Virus record (IMG/VR): IMGVR_UViG_3300025873_000032
Span: 1 to 28,360 of that record
DNA: 28,360 nt
Origin: a virus
Direction: 5' to 3' (one strand)
Of this stretch, positions 12,501-18,869 are shown one piece after another. The notes beneath the pieces were generated by a model, which saw only the letters and a program-made list of their open reading frames with translations, was not told the DNA's origin and ran no database searches. How positions within the stretch are numbered: position 1 is the stretch's first letter; each line of letters starts with the position of its first letter. A program made the translations under genes and the position numbers.

Positions 12501-14344
12501 TTATATGGGAAGGGAACAGACCAAGAGAAGAGAAAGAAAAGATGGTTGCAAAATTATATCTAAGGTCAAAGCAATTGGCTGGAGATTTTGTTGAGTCCGA
12601 TACTATAAATGAATCTTGGGAGGCTATCTCTGATGCGGTCATTAGTCATATTGCTAAGAAAAAACCCGATGATTCTATTAGCTGGTTTAATAAGTTAGAC
12701 AGGGTTGGTAACCAATTCTCAAGAGAGAACCATGTTGATGGCTGGGACACTAGTCCTGAGGCGTACCTTGATTATACACAGAGTATAACAAAGACACTGT
12801 ATAAACAGATAGGTCAAATTTTATCAAGAGAAAGTATCAACGAGTTTGCAAAGCAACATCCTGATATGCCAACAGACTTAAAGACAGGCTGGATGAATTT
12901 CTTTAAACTATATGCTCAACAATCACTAGGGTTCCCTGCTATTATACCTGAAGATATGTTTGACAATCCTAACATGAAGATAAAGGGGACACTCTATGGT
13001 GCCTTAGCAGATAATCGTGTAGCATATAGGTTTGACCAGATAGGTAGAAAACTAGGATTAGTAGGCAAGGGTAAAGAGCTACCACCTGAACTAGCGTCAT
13101 TAGATAAGGTAAGTGCACAGACTGTTATAAATATAGGGAATGCTGAGGCTAAGTATGCACTTGCTACATTATTGGCTCACCCAAAATCAAGTATCGGTAA
13201 CTTTCTGGGTGGTACTCAAATGACTATAGTTAATTCTGGATTAAACAATTTTATTAATGCAAAGAGCATAGATTATTTAAGAAAAACTATTGACCCTGAG
13301 TTTAAGTCTTGGGAAGATGTAAACAAATGGGTAAGAGAACTTGGTATTATTGAAGAATTTATTATTCGAGAAGTAGGTGCTAACCCACGATTAACTGGGC
13401 TTAAATGGAACGCTTTCTTAAGAGATTTTAAACAAGCCTTGAATAAAGACCCTGATTTGCCTGATATTTCTATGAAAGATTTGATGAAGAAGCATAAGTT
13501 ATCAAAGGGAATGATGGATGTAGCTGGTAAGTTCATGTCTATCCCAGAAAGAATGCTTCGTAGGGATTCATTCATAGCTCACTATATACAAGCAAGGGAT
13601 AAGCTTGGTGGAAGAACCCTACCAAAAGACCATCCTTATTTAATAGAGATGGGTAAAAGAGGAGTTAAGGCTACGCAGTTCTTATACTCTGTCCCCTTTA
13701 GACCTATGTTTTCAGGCACAGCTATGGGTAAAGTGATAAGCAGATTCCAATTATGGGCATGGAACTCTGTAAGATATAGAAATACTATAAATAATGAAGC
13801 CGCAATTAGAGGAGTAAAACCCGGCTCAATGGAGTATGATAGATTTAAAAGGTTAATGATAGCTGATACGCTATCGTTATCATTAGGTACAATGTTTATG
13901 TATTCTTTATTCGGTTCACAGATGCCACAGCCTTATGCTTGGTTCCAAGATTTATCTGATTGGTTATTTGGCAATGAAAAGGATAGAGACAGAGCGTTCT
14001 TTGGTTCATATCCTACAGCACTTGCTCCTTTACAGTTAATAACTCCACCCAGTGCTAGACTAACAGGACCAATACTTAATGGTTTAGTTAATGGTGATTG
14101 GGAAAAGATGTCTAACTATTATATATGGACAATGTTCCCATTTGGTAGGTTAGCAAGAGACTTGTTTGGACCCGGAGGTTTGACTGAAAATCCTTACTAT
14201 GGTGTAGACAAGCTTACAGGAATACCTGTCGTTGGAGCTAAAAGGTTATCAACAAAGAGGAAGAGAGCGGAAGAAAAGGGTACAGAGTTCTGGCAACCAC
14301 CGGGATTGAAAGTTTCAAACTATTTTACAACGAGTGAAACCTAA
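3581..14344 (+). CDS. Giant multidomain virion protein: candidate DxDGD RNA polymerase with split SLOG and DUF4326-like domains
   Basis: A single 3587-residue frame, 38% of the window. Residues about 90-290 hold Gly-rich hydrophobic segments like those of ejection proteins. A PESAAK motif lies at 961-966 and a KQMQSSL segment near 1028. The string GGADLDGDKASIFF has its aspartates at 1314, 1316 and 1318, matching the metal-binding DxDGD loop of double-psi beta-barrel RNA polymerases, as in the crAss-like virion polymerase. Residues 1361-1370 (IISGAQTGAD) begin a SLOG/'putative molybdenum carrier' domain. Its second half comes only at about 1754-1830 (RTFLNV..SDGT, GGT at 1779-1781, NVAGSRES at 1817-1824). 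Between them lies a DUF4326-like domain with GNPF at 1461-1464. The C-terminal 400 residues carry an RFQLWAWNSV motif and hydrophobic segments. The arrangement fits a 'polyvalent' protein injected with the DNA. Polymerase activity is inferred. Confidence 0.7.
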   Translation: MIRHGFQPTLDQETTNQLLEQYTQDPDKFQPEQQTLLREHAEHYKIKSPDTQLAENGFGSIMSQAGKGWFAGFTTLNIDHGNADAQPRTSWERIARSLGHLGGFIGYIPGLSILSKVGKASKLATNLMKIRGHSIPLMAGKAATAGIKKTAVALSKKGINKKGEAVNAVSKFMDTVPGDMVEGALNLGIASGVSSWQDGIHAVADSMIGGGVAGAGFRAIGNLIKVPGAKPVLPGTKLKDLTKAQVNEKVLKGIAGSLMMGLPATLRGATTEEQIYDYLLGAFFGQGEQYIKNRRAIEHLYKMKAKYKDPESGVIGTAHPELVEGWEHMDSQTKELIREITTQDAEQGGVISYLLARDNLDKLKAMQEAETKAKEIYEGEPIERVRKPEEELTVSRDGKGADGETSPELVDPQADTYEALFLKTKHYVQKYLEQEWIEAPDKQVAMEDHWRIVNRKWNEVVNGNLQAESLENPAEEMIGWLSKKYKRNIAQGDAEWNFWIRWGKARKVNKPVQVGSIALDIKPANERMRRSQDPEFIDQAPDVKIDILNPALEHDAVNQAGNAKQLREPVKIIEEVFLNEYEKRHGLRPDPRTEPIYAVIDNIVNNKKSSGAYFEEQSFTDWKRRLVEEVTADAELRDTRDGMWEHLETKKAKREAKEDWIEQETERQYNNVMAMAVKQMSEKGYLYLGGKGDAERMYFVREHPFLNQKMQFEGGRHKQGAILKKFKEDLKKLDPDANELYEREKELFVKSFAENSSMSAQMRKGALSPTEAKRLFDATYLNNIMYDLSMNGLPISLEGFRKLNGKGMIKDAKAYNKRSQIWFTNGTPATREYVQKFLREEHGINIPDEGFKFALFKDTVGKVHSKSLAEEYVHTMDGEIITLPEIVDALNAEQGLPYGKKSGNVNKSFIVSNGVEEQIDMATGAITEVAHGGMLGKYQFKGADAEMAADMRARGIHMLIPESAAKQSGSRFIWDKWEWHNGKLRFRSSQRPPTEGEKGHYRLPFSDIKVVASEVTSDKYIKRQRLPKQMQSSLTPFAYKSIEQRVIDEIFERASVESFNGDIEINKLADQLLGKADPRLEDTIISNIEDLGIPRLLSLMNNPANESFTTKAYNKILRINEDIVSELQAEGEVSSEQAHELKLDAMEWQSVFDRIVRLKPDSLIPVLHKVGDSYRASVMRNYILAQIVKPRMKNSAASRMTGYDAYMQKKFPEMNGPDGDKIFYLDEGFRDLEIHLDDGKKVKLGQLWEDYSVGKRISPATKRRYKNIFSAIAIRVPMDSLSGAHKLEFRGFTGRTGFGSMLHPRTMEALGGADLDGDKASIFFGGEKHGFREEWQDAYHAQKKEYWETDDGQTLTGLTKIISGAQTGADLGGLEAGILAKITTGGVMPIGFQDERGTQPEYEKKYGVTEYVSQTSDGRAIDYAPLSKIDSLVASSKGKAVSGMRKSTPKGKEWRNPKHFGNPFSHLPKSRGIVKTKDLKETLDRYQKWLEGKGDKDIAQEQRKWILEQIDSGKLDNKRFIYMKKTSQPTDNHITRLVDFMSNRRDRRPPMGGHDTIEVPKDFVRTEFMRLYRSMTKSNKDRAIKGDKKQQVRWLDSEIHEFYDEVSRKKLNYEQLIDEALDVLRAVNKFGDNDAVIKKFKKHSKNIAKAFLSKEGTSEDFSHFFEKHASKIIGRVGVKEFEKQREGVEWSYDNIVKFIESELPKPSKKKPKKKAVDESIPILDRLPEDLSGPERIYIQSKLDSGEWKMDAQKLYLPRTFLNVNRSDGTVLFYKGRLKGGTKATVSLAKELGKPFIENPSAAELNAWLNSNNIKTLNVAGSRESKSQGLQKEVTNTIVDALKEKQGSGESIITDNKPDDMRELLTSQDTELLSRIKSPTLRWSPLIRYEASKGAYIGRNMLGPSVVNRSSILSAYNQVRSVLEHQGEETWKEYSKGMFPKLLWKLTPKTREEDLKQFRKVARATVAFASDPMDEAGLKGTDKFFNAIFDSLFDARKVIKTKKHSFELDNDAMTTKDRKKMFVGIMSGINSASFGKNLETGRAHSAYDFKSTMDNAVNKLPMIEGGDKGNKFDLSFNSKIAELTSGLDFSDSLLHRLDEFKLDKWYGDLKETLDSESYQELKSVLGRQSMSVPQNRPLEIVIKHKLMNSDRRKDFLWVSEDPDRPDFGYLLRKYSDYFVDIYKKQHPNQGIFKELPQLGDDIQKTVRKLSKEEGKTPDAWLKENFGSETRIGEHRRYKVNGRVQWTLNGKAHNKITNADVIAMAGGGNALTIGQRKAMIDNIVRLAGDSISNDMGDFASAKLINDIWDRGARSPKEVAELAEFADFIQKAKSKLTKERDALEPLQDLNLDDATKERILEIDRGIESETTTREMDQREIDGLIAERKNNMSRHDRDLLDALLISSWRRGNPELVKRLEKAEKKILSSKKSYGYKSWTAFQRYLKAKRKQLHTTQFNRVGFASKEVSDHIIRRQLDLMEEAYETFRFSDVERDPTVAEKIVKNLDAENKKQPLFNDKGERTQGLAIQASDYSHKTQKYLDEYAPFANLEKHKDIMVSSKSKKIMNEIISNMDYYGPKTREDLHLIVRDMINKDINEMTLEDWEIVNNTFRDYREGSWFQKVFAKVTDKFPKLQKKYYRMFPEAIDRDIMRHEIKWNDTEALYKDNYGNWITGKAKSAQGWMGEIQNHIHLSQELSTMETQREEREWNELTEPYMNTELGQSLWDYAVRKFEADFIPKNLRENNPHDTVSEEYAKTYERRVADAAKAVDWEKNADRLLDVTGSGRKSARQIVKEIQEMLALKNEENHLRLTGTGDEALLPFVEKAKDKPGISDFQEQKKIETYIGRDAEGEIYETDIPVISRKKMVDFFLDHLKHGKPFPVKEFGVDGLRKIVLGMQMGQIREAERRAGDSKPVREILDGGVSGALGAKSSHMTMKTGVLGDRKAINGMPAIYGYFPHVAKMFEKGILTGDLTKKIKIIWEGNRPREEKEKMVAKLYLRSKQLAGDFVESDTINESWEAISDAVISHIAKKKPDDSISWFNKLDRVGNQFSRENHVDGWDTSPEAYLDYTQSITKTLYKQIGQILSRESINEFAKQHPDMPTDLKTGWMNFFKLYAQQSLGFPAIIPEDMFDNPNMKIKGTLYGALADNRVAYRFDQIGRKLGLVGKGKELPPELASLDKVSAQTVINIGNAEAKYALATLLAHPKSSIGNFLGGTQMTIVNSGLNNFINAKSIDYLRKTIDPEFKSWEDVNKWVRELGIIEEFIIREVGANPRLTGLKWNAFLRDFKQALNKDPDLPDISMKDLMKKHKLSKGMMDVAGKFMSIPERMLRRDSFIAHYIQARDKLGGRTLPKDHPYLIEMGKRGVKATQFLYSVPFRPMFSGTAMGKVISRFQLWAWNSVRYRNTINNEAAIRGVKPGSMEYDRFKRLMIADTLSLSLGTMFMYSLFGSQMPQPYAWFQDLSDWLFGNEKDRDRAFFGSYPTALAPLQLITPPSARLTGPILNGLVNGDWEKMSNYYIWTMFPFGRLARDLFGPGGLTENPYYGVDKLTGIPVVGAKRLSTKRKRAEEKGTEFWQPPGLKVSNYFTTSET

Positions 14345-16446
14345 TGCTATACGGAGCACAAGGAATGTTAGGTGCCATGATGGGTGGAGGGGCTACCTAT
14401 GCTATTATGGATGACCCTGATGCTACTAATATTGGGTTAGGTGCGGTAGGTGGCTCAGCTATAATGAGTATGCCTAAACCAGCTATTGCTTGGGCTGGAT
14501 TAAACATGAGAAACTTTTCTGCTGGGTATTATAATAAAGACCCCTTGTATAATATGACTGGTGCTGAAAAACTCATAGGCAACAAAGCAACAAGTATAAA
14601 AAGAAACTTAGCTAGTGCGATAAGAGGGAAAGGACAAGAGCTGGGATACAATAATAGTATACTTAATGTGTTGGCAAATTCTTCATCCGTAAGTGATGCT
14701 GAAGCAATACATAATAAGATAGTTAACCCTACTCAGTTTGAAGACCTTCAAGTAGAAATGAAAAAACTAGGCAAGACTCATAGCTCGATTGATGAATTTA
14801 AAAACTATAAAAATAAATTTGGTGGAGTAAACTCTACTCCTGAAGAAGCTATCTGGTGGCATAAAAAACATAATGCACTGGGAACCAATGCAAAGATTGA
14901 TGGGCAAATAAGTAATATAAATGCAGAGATGTTTGAGAATGACAAGCTCTTAAAAAAGCAAACTGGCTTAAGAAAGATGGGCGAAAGATTATATAGGGAT
15001 GGTAGGATTACCAAAGAACAGTACATTAAATATATTAATAGATTTGAGATGACAAGCAACATGCATGCACAAGAAGGCTCTAGGTTATTTGCAGAGAAGA
15101 CTGCGCTAAGGAAAGGGTATCAAAGGCATGGTGAGGCTGATAGAAAATGGAGACATGAAATAGCTAAGAGTGAATCACATGCTATGTGGGCTAATAAAGA
15201 ATGGTCAGAAAAAAGATTAACAAAGGCTGGATATAAATGGGAAGGTGCCTATAGATGGGGTGATGTAAAGAAGTATATGAATAGCGTAGGAGGAGCACAG
15301 TGGGAAGCAGATATAAATAAGTACGCAGACAAGGTAAGTAAGCTTACAGGAATGAAGAAAGGCTTGATGCTTGATAATAATACAAGTGTAAATGTTTTAA
15401 GGAATATCCACAAGGGAGATAAGATGGCTAAAAGAAAACCATCGAGAGTCTTCCAAAGAATGGGAAGAGAGGCATCTCGTGTTGCTTTTGAAAATCCACA
15501 TTGGAATAAAAAAGAAGTCCTTGCTCATTTAAAGAGAAAAGTAACGGACCCCAATAGCCCGTGGAAGTTTACAATAAGAGATATCAGAGATTATGGTGAC
15601 TCTTGGAAGAATGATACCTTAACTAACAAGATGAAAGATAGCAAGGTTGGGGAAATATTAAGAAGAGATATTAAACATCCATTAACTAAGCTACCTAAAG
15701 TTATAAGAGACAGGGCTCCTGCTGGGCTAATTAGATATGATAGCTGGATGCAAGAGTACTTAAATATGTCTGACTATAATCAAAGGTATTCTCCAAGAGG
15801 GCAGGACTTGTTTAAAAAGATGTCTAATGCGTATGGCAATCGTGAAGCAGGAAAGATTGTTACGCAAATGAAAAATAAGGGAGGCTTTAGGAGTGCTACT
15901 CGTGGTAGGTTCCAATTGAGTGGTATAGGAAGGGTTACAAACAGTTACCTTGAGGGTGGTATCAATGCGACTAGTGACTTCATTCCTTTCGTTGAAAAAG
16001 GTACAACAAAGGTGGCAATGAGAATGGTCACTAGTGATTTAAGTGACCTTCCATTGAGTGGTCACACTGGAACACAAAGAAACATCCCCTTCATTATAGA
16101 AGAGGAACATAGAACTTACAATTGGAAGAGCGGGAAAGAACAAACGACAGCAATGACAAGAGGTAATCCTCTGTATGGTACTGAAGAGCCAAGGCTTAAT
16201 GAATTTAGAGCTACAAGGCAAGAGAGAGGAGATGTAAAGAGATATTTGAAAGGGAAACAGACCACTAGAGCAAAGGCAAGATATCTTAAAGCGCAAATCA
16301 GTAAATCTCCAAAAGGGTTTTTGAAGTATGCCGCTCGTAGATTACCGGGAGTAGCTTTAAATCCTTATGTTATGTCAGCAGGAATGTTAGCTTGGTATAT
16401 GATGGGTAAATCAGACGGAGAAATGGAACTTGATGAGATAGTATAG
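14344..16446 (+). CDS. Virion-type protein, basic, with hydrophobic ends (700 aa)
   Basis: A 700-residue protein whose ATG overlaps the giant gene's stop (TAATG), so it is probably coupled to it. The first 60 residues are Gly/Met/Ala-rich and hydrophobic (GMLGAMMGGGATYAIM). The last 40 again contain a hydrophobic stretch (NPYVMSAGMLAWYMMG). Between them the protein is strongly basic and helical, with many Trp, Lys and Arg. Two membrane-seeking ends flanking a basic body suit a DNA-channel or ejection component working with the giant protein, but no known family is recognised. It is the last rightward gene, ends with TAG and is followed by a terminator-like hairpin. Confidence 0.55.
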   Translation: MLYGAQGMLGAMMGGGATYAIMDDPDATNIGLGAVGGSAIMSMPKPAIAWAGLNMRNFSAGYYNKDPLYNMTGAEKLIGNKATSIKRNLASAIRGKGQELGYNNSILNVLANSSSVSDAEAIHNKIVNPTQFEDLQVEMKKLGKTHSSIDEFKNYKNKFGGVNSTPEEAIWWHKKHNALGTNAKIDGQISNINAEMFENDKLLKKQTGLRKMGERLYRDGRITKEQYIKYINRFEMTSNMHAQEGSRLFAEKTALRKGYQRHGEADRKWRHEIAKSESHAMWANKEWSEKRLTKAGYKWEGAYRWGDVKKYMNSVGGAQWEADINKYADKVSKLTGMKKGLMLDNNTSVNVLRNIHKGDKMAKRKPSRVFQRMGREASRVAFENPHWNKKEVLAHLKRKVTDPNSPWKFTIRDIRDYGDSWKNDTLTNKMKDSKVGEILRRDIKHPLTKLPKVIRDRAPAGLIRYDSWMQEYLNMSDYNQRYSPRGQDLFKKMSNAYGNREAGKIVTQMKNKGGFRSATRGRFQLSGIGRVTNSYLEGGINATSDFIPFVEKGTTKVAMRMVTSDLSDLPLSGHTGTQRNIPFIIEEEHRTYNWKSGKEQTTAMTRGNPLYGTEEPRLNEFRATRQERGDVKRYLKGKQTTRAKARYLKAQISKSPKGFLKYAARRLPGVALNPYVMSAGMLAWYMMGKSDGEMELDEIV

Positions 16447-16478
16447 GTTTTTTTTCAACGAAAATCGAAATTCTGATG

Positions 16479-16496
16479 GGCTACTTTTAGCCTTTT
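16479..16496 (+). terminator. Short intrinsic terminator of the rightward block
   Basis: A 5-bp stem (GGCTA / TAGCC) with a 4-base loop is followed at once by TTTT, 32 bases after the stop of the last rightward gene. The stem is short, so termination may be partial. No T-tract follows it on the minus strand, so it serves the plus strand only. Confidence 0.5.
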
Positions 16497-16580
16497 AAAA
16501 AAAATAAAACCGATTTAGTTTTTTTAGCAATTTTTACAAAGTGCTTTTTAGCATATGAGTAGGTAAGAATCGCTTACATA

Positions 16581-16614
16581 GTGGGGGGACGAAAGGGTTG
16601 ATAACGCCCCCCAC
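16581..16614. other. G6/C6 hairpin at the convergent junction
   Basis: GTGGGGGG (16581-16588) pairs with CCCCCCAC (16607-16614). Allowing a bulged A at 16589, two further C-G pairs form. The loop is about 13 bases. There is no T-run on either side, so it is not a classical intrinsic terminator. It lies between the ends of the two convergent blocks and may act as a Rho-assisted or RNA-stabilising structure for both. Apart from this and the short terminator, the stretch 16447-16627 holds only A/T-rich runs and no gene that I can see. Confidence 0.55.
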
Positions 16615-16627
16615 CACAGACACTGAG

Positions 16628-16882
16628 TTAACTTAGGCTTGGTCTAACACAGTTTTTAAAATATTGACAACCATCAGTACTCTCAATAAAACAATCTTTG
16701 CCATAGTATTTTTTGTGGACTCTTTGAAATATCTGCCCTGAGTCCTCTCCTCTTATAAAAAGTACACCTAAGCATTTTCCAGTATCCCAATTAGCACAAT
16801 GTTGCAAAGCCGTTCTTTTATTACTCACAGTTAACGCCGGGTTCACAGATTTCTGCTCCCGTTCTTTTCTTAACCTCTTCAC
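16628..16882 (-). CDS. Small cysteine-rich protein resembling the Cys-rich VLP family
   Basis: 84 residues from a GTG at 16882. The core has C29-x7-C37 in CANWDTGKCLG, then C64, C72 and C78 in GCQYFKNCVRP. The order C-N-x4-GKCLG ... C ... C-x-YF-x2-x-V-x-P recalls the 'cysteine-rich VLP' zinc-binding family of phages and conjugative elements. Here the usual VLP is VRP, and the protein ends four residues after the proline of that motif, so it is shorter than the family. The start is uncertain. GTG at 16882 has an upstream AAGGAAAG but overlaps the previous gene by 62 bases. GTG at 16828 overlaps by only 8 bases and would give 66 residues with all the cysteines kept. It is the last gene of the leftward block. 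Its role is unknown. Confidence 0.6.
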   Translation of the reverse strand: MKRLRKEREQKSVNPALTVSNKRTALQHCANWDTGKCLGVLFIRGEDSGQIFQRVHKKYYGKDCFIESTDGCQYFKNCVRPSLS

Positions 16883-17180
16883 GCTGTCTTTCCTTTTCCA
16901 TCCCTATTAATTTGTTCGATAAGTTACCAAAGAAATTTGAAAGTTCCTTGTTTTCCATTTCCATTGAACAAATATATAGTTCCTCCTGAGAAAGTCTTAC
17001 AACCGCTGTATTCATCAACACTTTATCAGCCTTGCTAACCAAGGGCTCTCTCTCTGTTTTACTCTTTATGATAAATTGAGATTTTAGAGCATCGCTTATC
17101 TTTCCAGATAAAGTCGTTCTCTTTTCTTTTGTTATATCCAAATCATAAACAGCTAGAATTGCACTTATTAATTTTACCAT
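16821..17180 (-). CDS. Hypothetical helical protein (119 aa)
   Basis: The ATG at 17180 is preceded by AGGAGA at a good distance, so the start is well supported. The protein is mainly helical: an N-terminal hydrophobic-polar helix (residues 1-15), a basic middle, and a charged region from about residue 70 with heptad character (SMEMENKELSNFFGNLSNKLIGMEKE). Two cysteines lie close to the end (EICEPGVNCE). No family is recognised. It is separated from the upstream genes by a 200-base gap with two hairpins, so its expression may be uncoupled from theirs. Confidence 0.6.
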   Translation of the reverse strand: MVKLISAILAVYDLDITKEKRTTLSGKISDALKSQFIIKSKTEREPLVSKADKVLMNTAVVRLSQEELYICSMEMENKELSNFFGNLSNKLIGMEKERQREEVKKRTGAEICEPGVNCE

Positions 17181-17207
17181 ATTTAGTTCTCCTATTTAAA
17201 AAGTTAA

Positions 17208-17246
17208 GGGGAGAGTACTCGATAGCATTGCTCTCTGACTCTCCCC
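17208..17246 (-). other. G/C-run hairpin upstream of the 119-residue gene
   Basis: A perfect 9-bp stem (17208-17216 with 17238-17246, GGGGAGAGT / ACTCTCCCC) encloses a 21-base loop. In the leftward transcript it is followed by TTAACTTTTT and then the AGGAGA ribosome site of the next gene. It could be a weak intrinsic terminator (attenuator) or an mRNA processing/stability element. The element at 18870-18944 has the same layout of hairpin, AACTTTT and SD. Confidence 0.6.
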
Positions 17247-17354
17247 CGTATTCTCGACACAACTTAAAACTCTTATTATGATTAGCCAACCATTTCAGAT
17301 GTTCAGCCTAGATTTTATTAAATGAAAGTTGCACATTAATCTGACGCAAACCTC

Positions 17355-17382
17355 CTGTTTCTTTTATGTATTCCAGAAACAG
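17355..17382 (-). other. 8-bp hairpin just after the 104-residue gene
   Basis: CTGTTTCT (17355-17362) pairs perfectly with AGAAACAG (17375-17382), with a 12-base loop. On the minus strand it directly follows the stop of the 104-residue gene and leads into an AGGAGG. There is no T-tract, so it is more likely an RNA structure or 3'-end stabiliser than a terminator. Confidence 0.45.
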
Positions 17383-17384
17383 AT

Positions 17385-17699
17385 TTAATTATTACTAGTA
17401 GTTGTATCTTGAAATTCTGTACCAGCTCTTAAAAGTTTTTGAATATACCTTCTTCGCTTGGTGTTCTTTAAGATAGCAGGGTTATCTTTTATTTGCTCTT
17501 GTTCCTTTCTATAAACACGAGCTTTTAATTGAGTGAATCTCTCAAATCCTGCTCCTCCGATTTCAATAGTGCCTTTTACTAATAAATTATAATAAAATAC
17601 CAGTAATGCTAAATCGGAAAAATGTAAATCAATATAAGTTCTGTCTCCCGAAAATTCAACAGGCTTACCATCATAGTTAAGAAATTTATATTTATTCAT
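17385..17699 (-). CDS. Hypothetical protein (104 aa)
   Basis: The ATG overlaps the stop of the HNH gene (TAATG), so translation is probably coupled. The N-terminal half has beta-type segments (YKFLNYDGKPVEFSGDRTYI) followed by a hydrophobic helix (DLALLVFYYNLLVKGTIEIG). The C-terminal half is strongly basic and helical (RVYRKEQEQI, NTKRRRYIQKLLRAG), which would suit nucleic-acid or nuclease binding. No family is recognised. It is the last gene of the unbroken overlap chain before a 200-base gap. Confidence 0.6.
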   Translation of the reverse strand: MNKYKFLNYDGKPVEFSGDRTYIDLHFSDLALLVFYYNLLVKGTIEIGGAGFERFTQLKARVYRKEQEQIKDNPAILKNTKRRRYIQKLLRAGTEFQDTTTSNN

Positions 17700-18133
17700 T
17701 AATATCTGCCTCCTTTGGCTAATTTTCTCATAACATACTCACTTAATTCATCTGGTAATTCAATCACCAATTGGAGTAATAGAGAAAAATCTTCTTCATC
17801 TAGCGGACCTTTTCGCATGTTACAAGATTTGCATATTAATTGCAAATTATCTGCTACACTGTCTCCACCTTTTGAAAGTGGAACAATATGGTCACAAGCT
17901 ATATTCCTATATGTAAGTACTTTAGTGCAATATTTACACTGAAGCCCATATACATCTAAAAACATTTTCTTTAATTCAGGCAATCCAATCTTAAACTTCA
18001 CATCATATTCAACTGCACGCCTCTTTAATGAAGACTTCAAGTTACTTATCTTTGCTGAAAGTTTTTTATAAGCTCTCTGCCAATAATTACCATGAATTGG
18101 TATCAATACCACCTTGAAGTCTTCTTTATTCAT
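17699..18133 (-). CDS. HNH endonuclease
   Basis: A 144-residue protein with a complete zinc-type HNH motif: C66-x2-C69, then DHIVPLSKGGD (D81-H82), N96, and C101-x2-C104-N105 followed by K108-G109. The two CxxC pairs bind structural zinc and the Asp-His / Asn elements form the metal nuclease centre, so catalytic function is likely intact. The N-terminal 60 residues are basic and may contact DNA. Free-standing phage HNH enzymes act in packaging, in recombination or as homing endonucleases. Here the gene is coupled (ATGA) to a PD-(D/E)XK nuclease gene rather than to a terminase, favouring a role in DNA metabolism or host DNA breakdown. The exact substrate is unknown. Confidence 0.85.
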   Translation of the reverse strand: MNKEDFKVVLIPIHGNYWQRAYKKLSAKISNLKSSLKRRAVEYDVKFKIGLPELKKMFLDVYGLQCKYCTKVLTYRNIACDHIVPLSKGGDSVADNLQLICKSCNMRKGPLDEEDFSLLLQLVIELPDELSEYVMRKLAKGGRY

Positions 18134-18678
18134 TTCTTTTTTCTTTTAAAATCATTTAATAGAGTACATGGTAACTCTAAATACTTTTTATTATTATCAT
18201 TATACTTATGTATTTCTCCAACATCAATCATGTTCCATACATCCTGTAATCTCATGACAAACCTTTCATCAAGTGTATTAGAATAAATAAAGAATAGCAC
18301 AGGTGCTACCCCGTTCCATAAATTGTACTGATTCAAATCATCAATCTTGAATTTTGCACTCTCGGTACAGCCTTTAATCTCAAGAAAATTAAATTGGTTT
18401 TTTACAACTATAAACATATCGGGCATACATCTTAAAAACTCTGGTACTTTAAACCATATTTGACTAGGTATCCTGTCATTTTTAGAATCAAAACCTATGT
18501 TTTTATATACAATGTTTGAGGAATTAAGATACTCCTCTGCCATTACCTGTGCTACATCTATTCTATTTGTATTACGCAAATGAAAATCACCGTCACTATC
18601 TGATACAGTACCGTCAAATTTATCAACTAATAATCTTGCTGATTTCTCATTAACTTTTAAAGTATCTAAGAGAGTCAT
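18130..18678 (-). CDS. PD-(D/E)XK-type nuclease
   Basis: A 182-residue protein with a PD at 86-87 (MPDMFIVV), followed 12 residues later by FLEIKG (E100-I-K102). This is the catalytic core of the PD-(D/E)XK fold shared by phage exonucleases, Holliday-junction resolvases and restriction enzymes. The predicted beta-strands around PD and EIK (MFIVV, FNFLEIK) fit the fold, and a helix with Q117 (DDLNQYNLW) follows as in many members. Its ATG overlaps the stop of the membrane peptide gene (ATGA), and its own stop overlaps the HNH start. Resolvase, junction-clearing or DNA-degrading roles are all possible. I cannot choose among them. Confidence 0.75.
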   Translation of the reverse strand: MTLLDTLKVNEKSARLLVDKFDGTVSDSDGDFHLRNTNRIDVAQVMAEEYLNSSNIVYKNIGFDSKNDRIPSQIWFKVPEFLRCMPDMFIVVKNQFNFLEIKGCTESAKFKIDDLNQYNLWNGVAPVLFFIYSNTLDERFVMRLQDVWNMIDVGEIHKYNDNNKKYLELPCTLLNDFKRKKK

Positions 18679-18851
18679 TTCTCTTCAATCTCATCTAATA
18701 TTTCAAATAATATTTTTCTATCTTCTACTAAATATTCTATAATATTCTTCAATCTTACAATTACGCTCCACCATAGTAAAAGCATACATACCCACATAAA
18801 TTCATAAAATGGGAAATGTTGTTCCTCAACTACTGTTTGTATCCATTCCAT
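18675..18851 (-). CDS. Small single-span membrane protein (58 aa)
   Basis: The start is ATG 18851, preceded by a strong GGAGG at 5 bases. A longer frame back to 18944 would run through a hairpin and lacks such a site. Residues about 14-34 (FYEFMWVCMLLLWWSVIV) form one transmembrane segment, followed by a charged amphipathic helix (LKNIIEYLVEDRKILFEILDEIEEK) predicted to be cytoplasmic. Its stop overlaps the start of the nuclease gene. Small membrane proteins in early phage operons include superinfection-exclusion factors and membrane anchors for replication, but nothing here identifies the role. Confidence 0.65.
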   Translation of the reverse strand: MEWIQTVVEEQHFPFYEFMWVCMLLLWWSVIVRLKNIIEYLVEDRKILFEILDEIEEK

Positions 18852-18869
18852 ATTATCCTCCTTAAAAGT

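Larger units (their letters stand above)
17143..17388 (-). pseudogene. Coding-like stretch interrupted by an in-frame TAG
   Basis: This minus-strand frame is open from just after a TAA at 17389-17391 to a TGA at 17143, except for one TAG at 17308-17310. Both sides look like real protein: LFLEYIKETGGLRQINVQL before the amber, AEHLKWLANHNKSFKLCRE and GGESESNAIEYSPLNF after it. No ATG lies in frame before the TAG. An AGGAGG stands just upstream of TTG 17349 but is too close to serve it. Its 3' end runs into the 119-residue gene. The simplest reading is a decayed gene. Suppressed-amber decoding is an alternative, but other genes here end in TAG. Chance openness cannot be excluded for so short a region. 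Confidence 0.3.

Noticed and set aside
16581-16614. Bidirectional intrinsic terminator
   Set aside because: The stem is strong, but neither strand has a T-run after it, so it is listed only as a hairpin.
17208-17246. tRNA or part of one
   Set aside because: The stem is acceptor-like, but only 39 bases are enclosed, with no D or T arm and no GGTTC-type T-loop.
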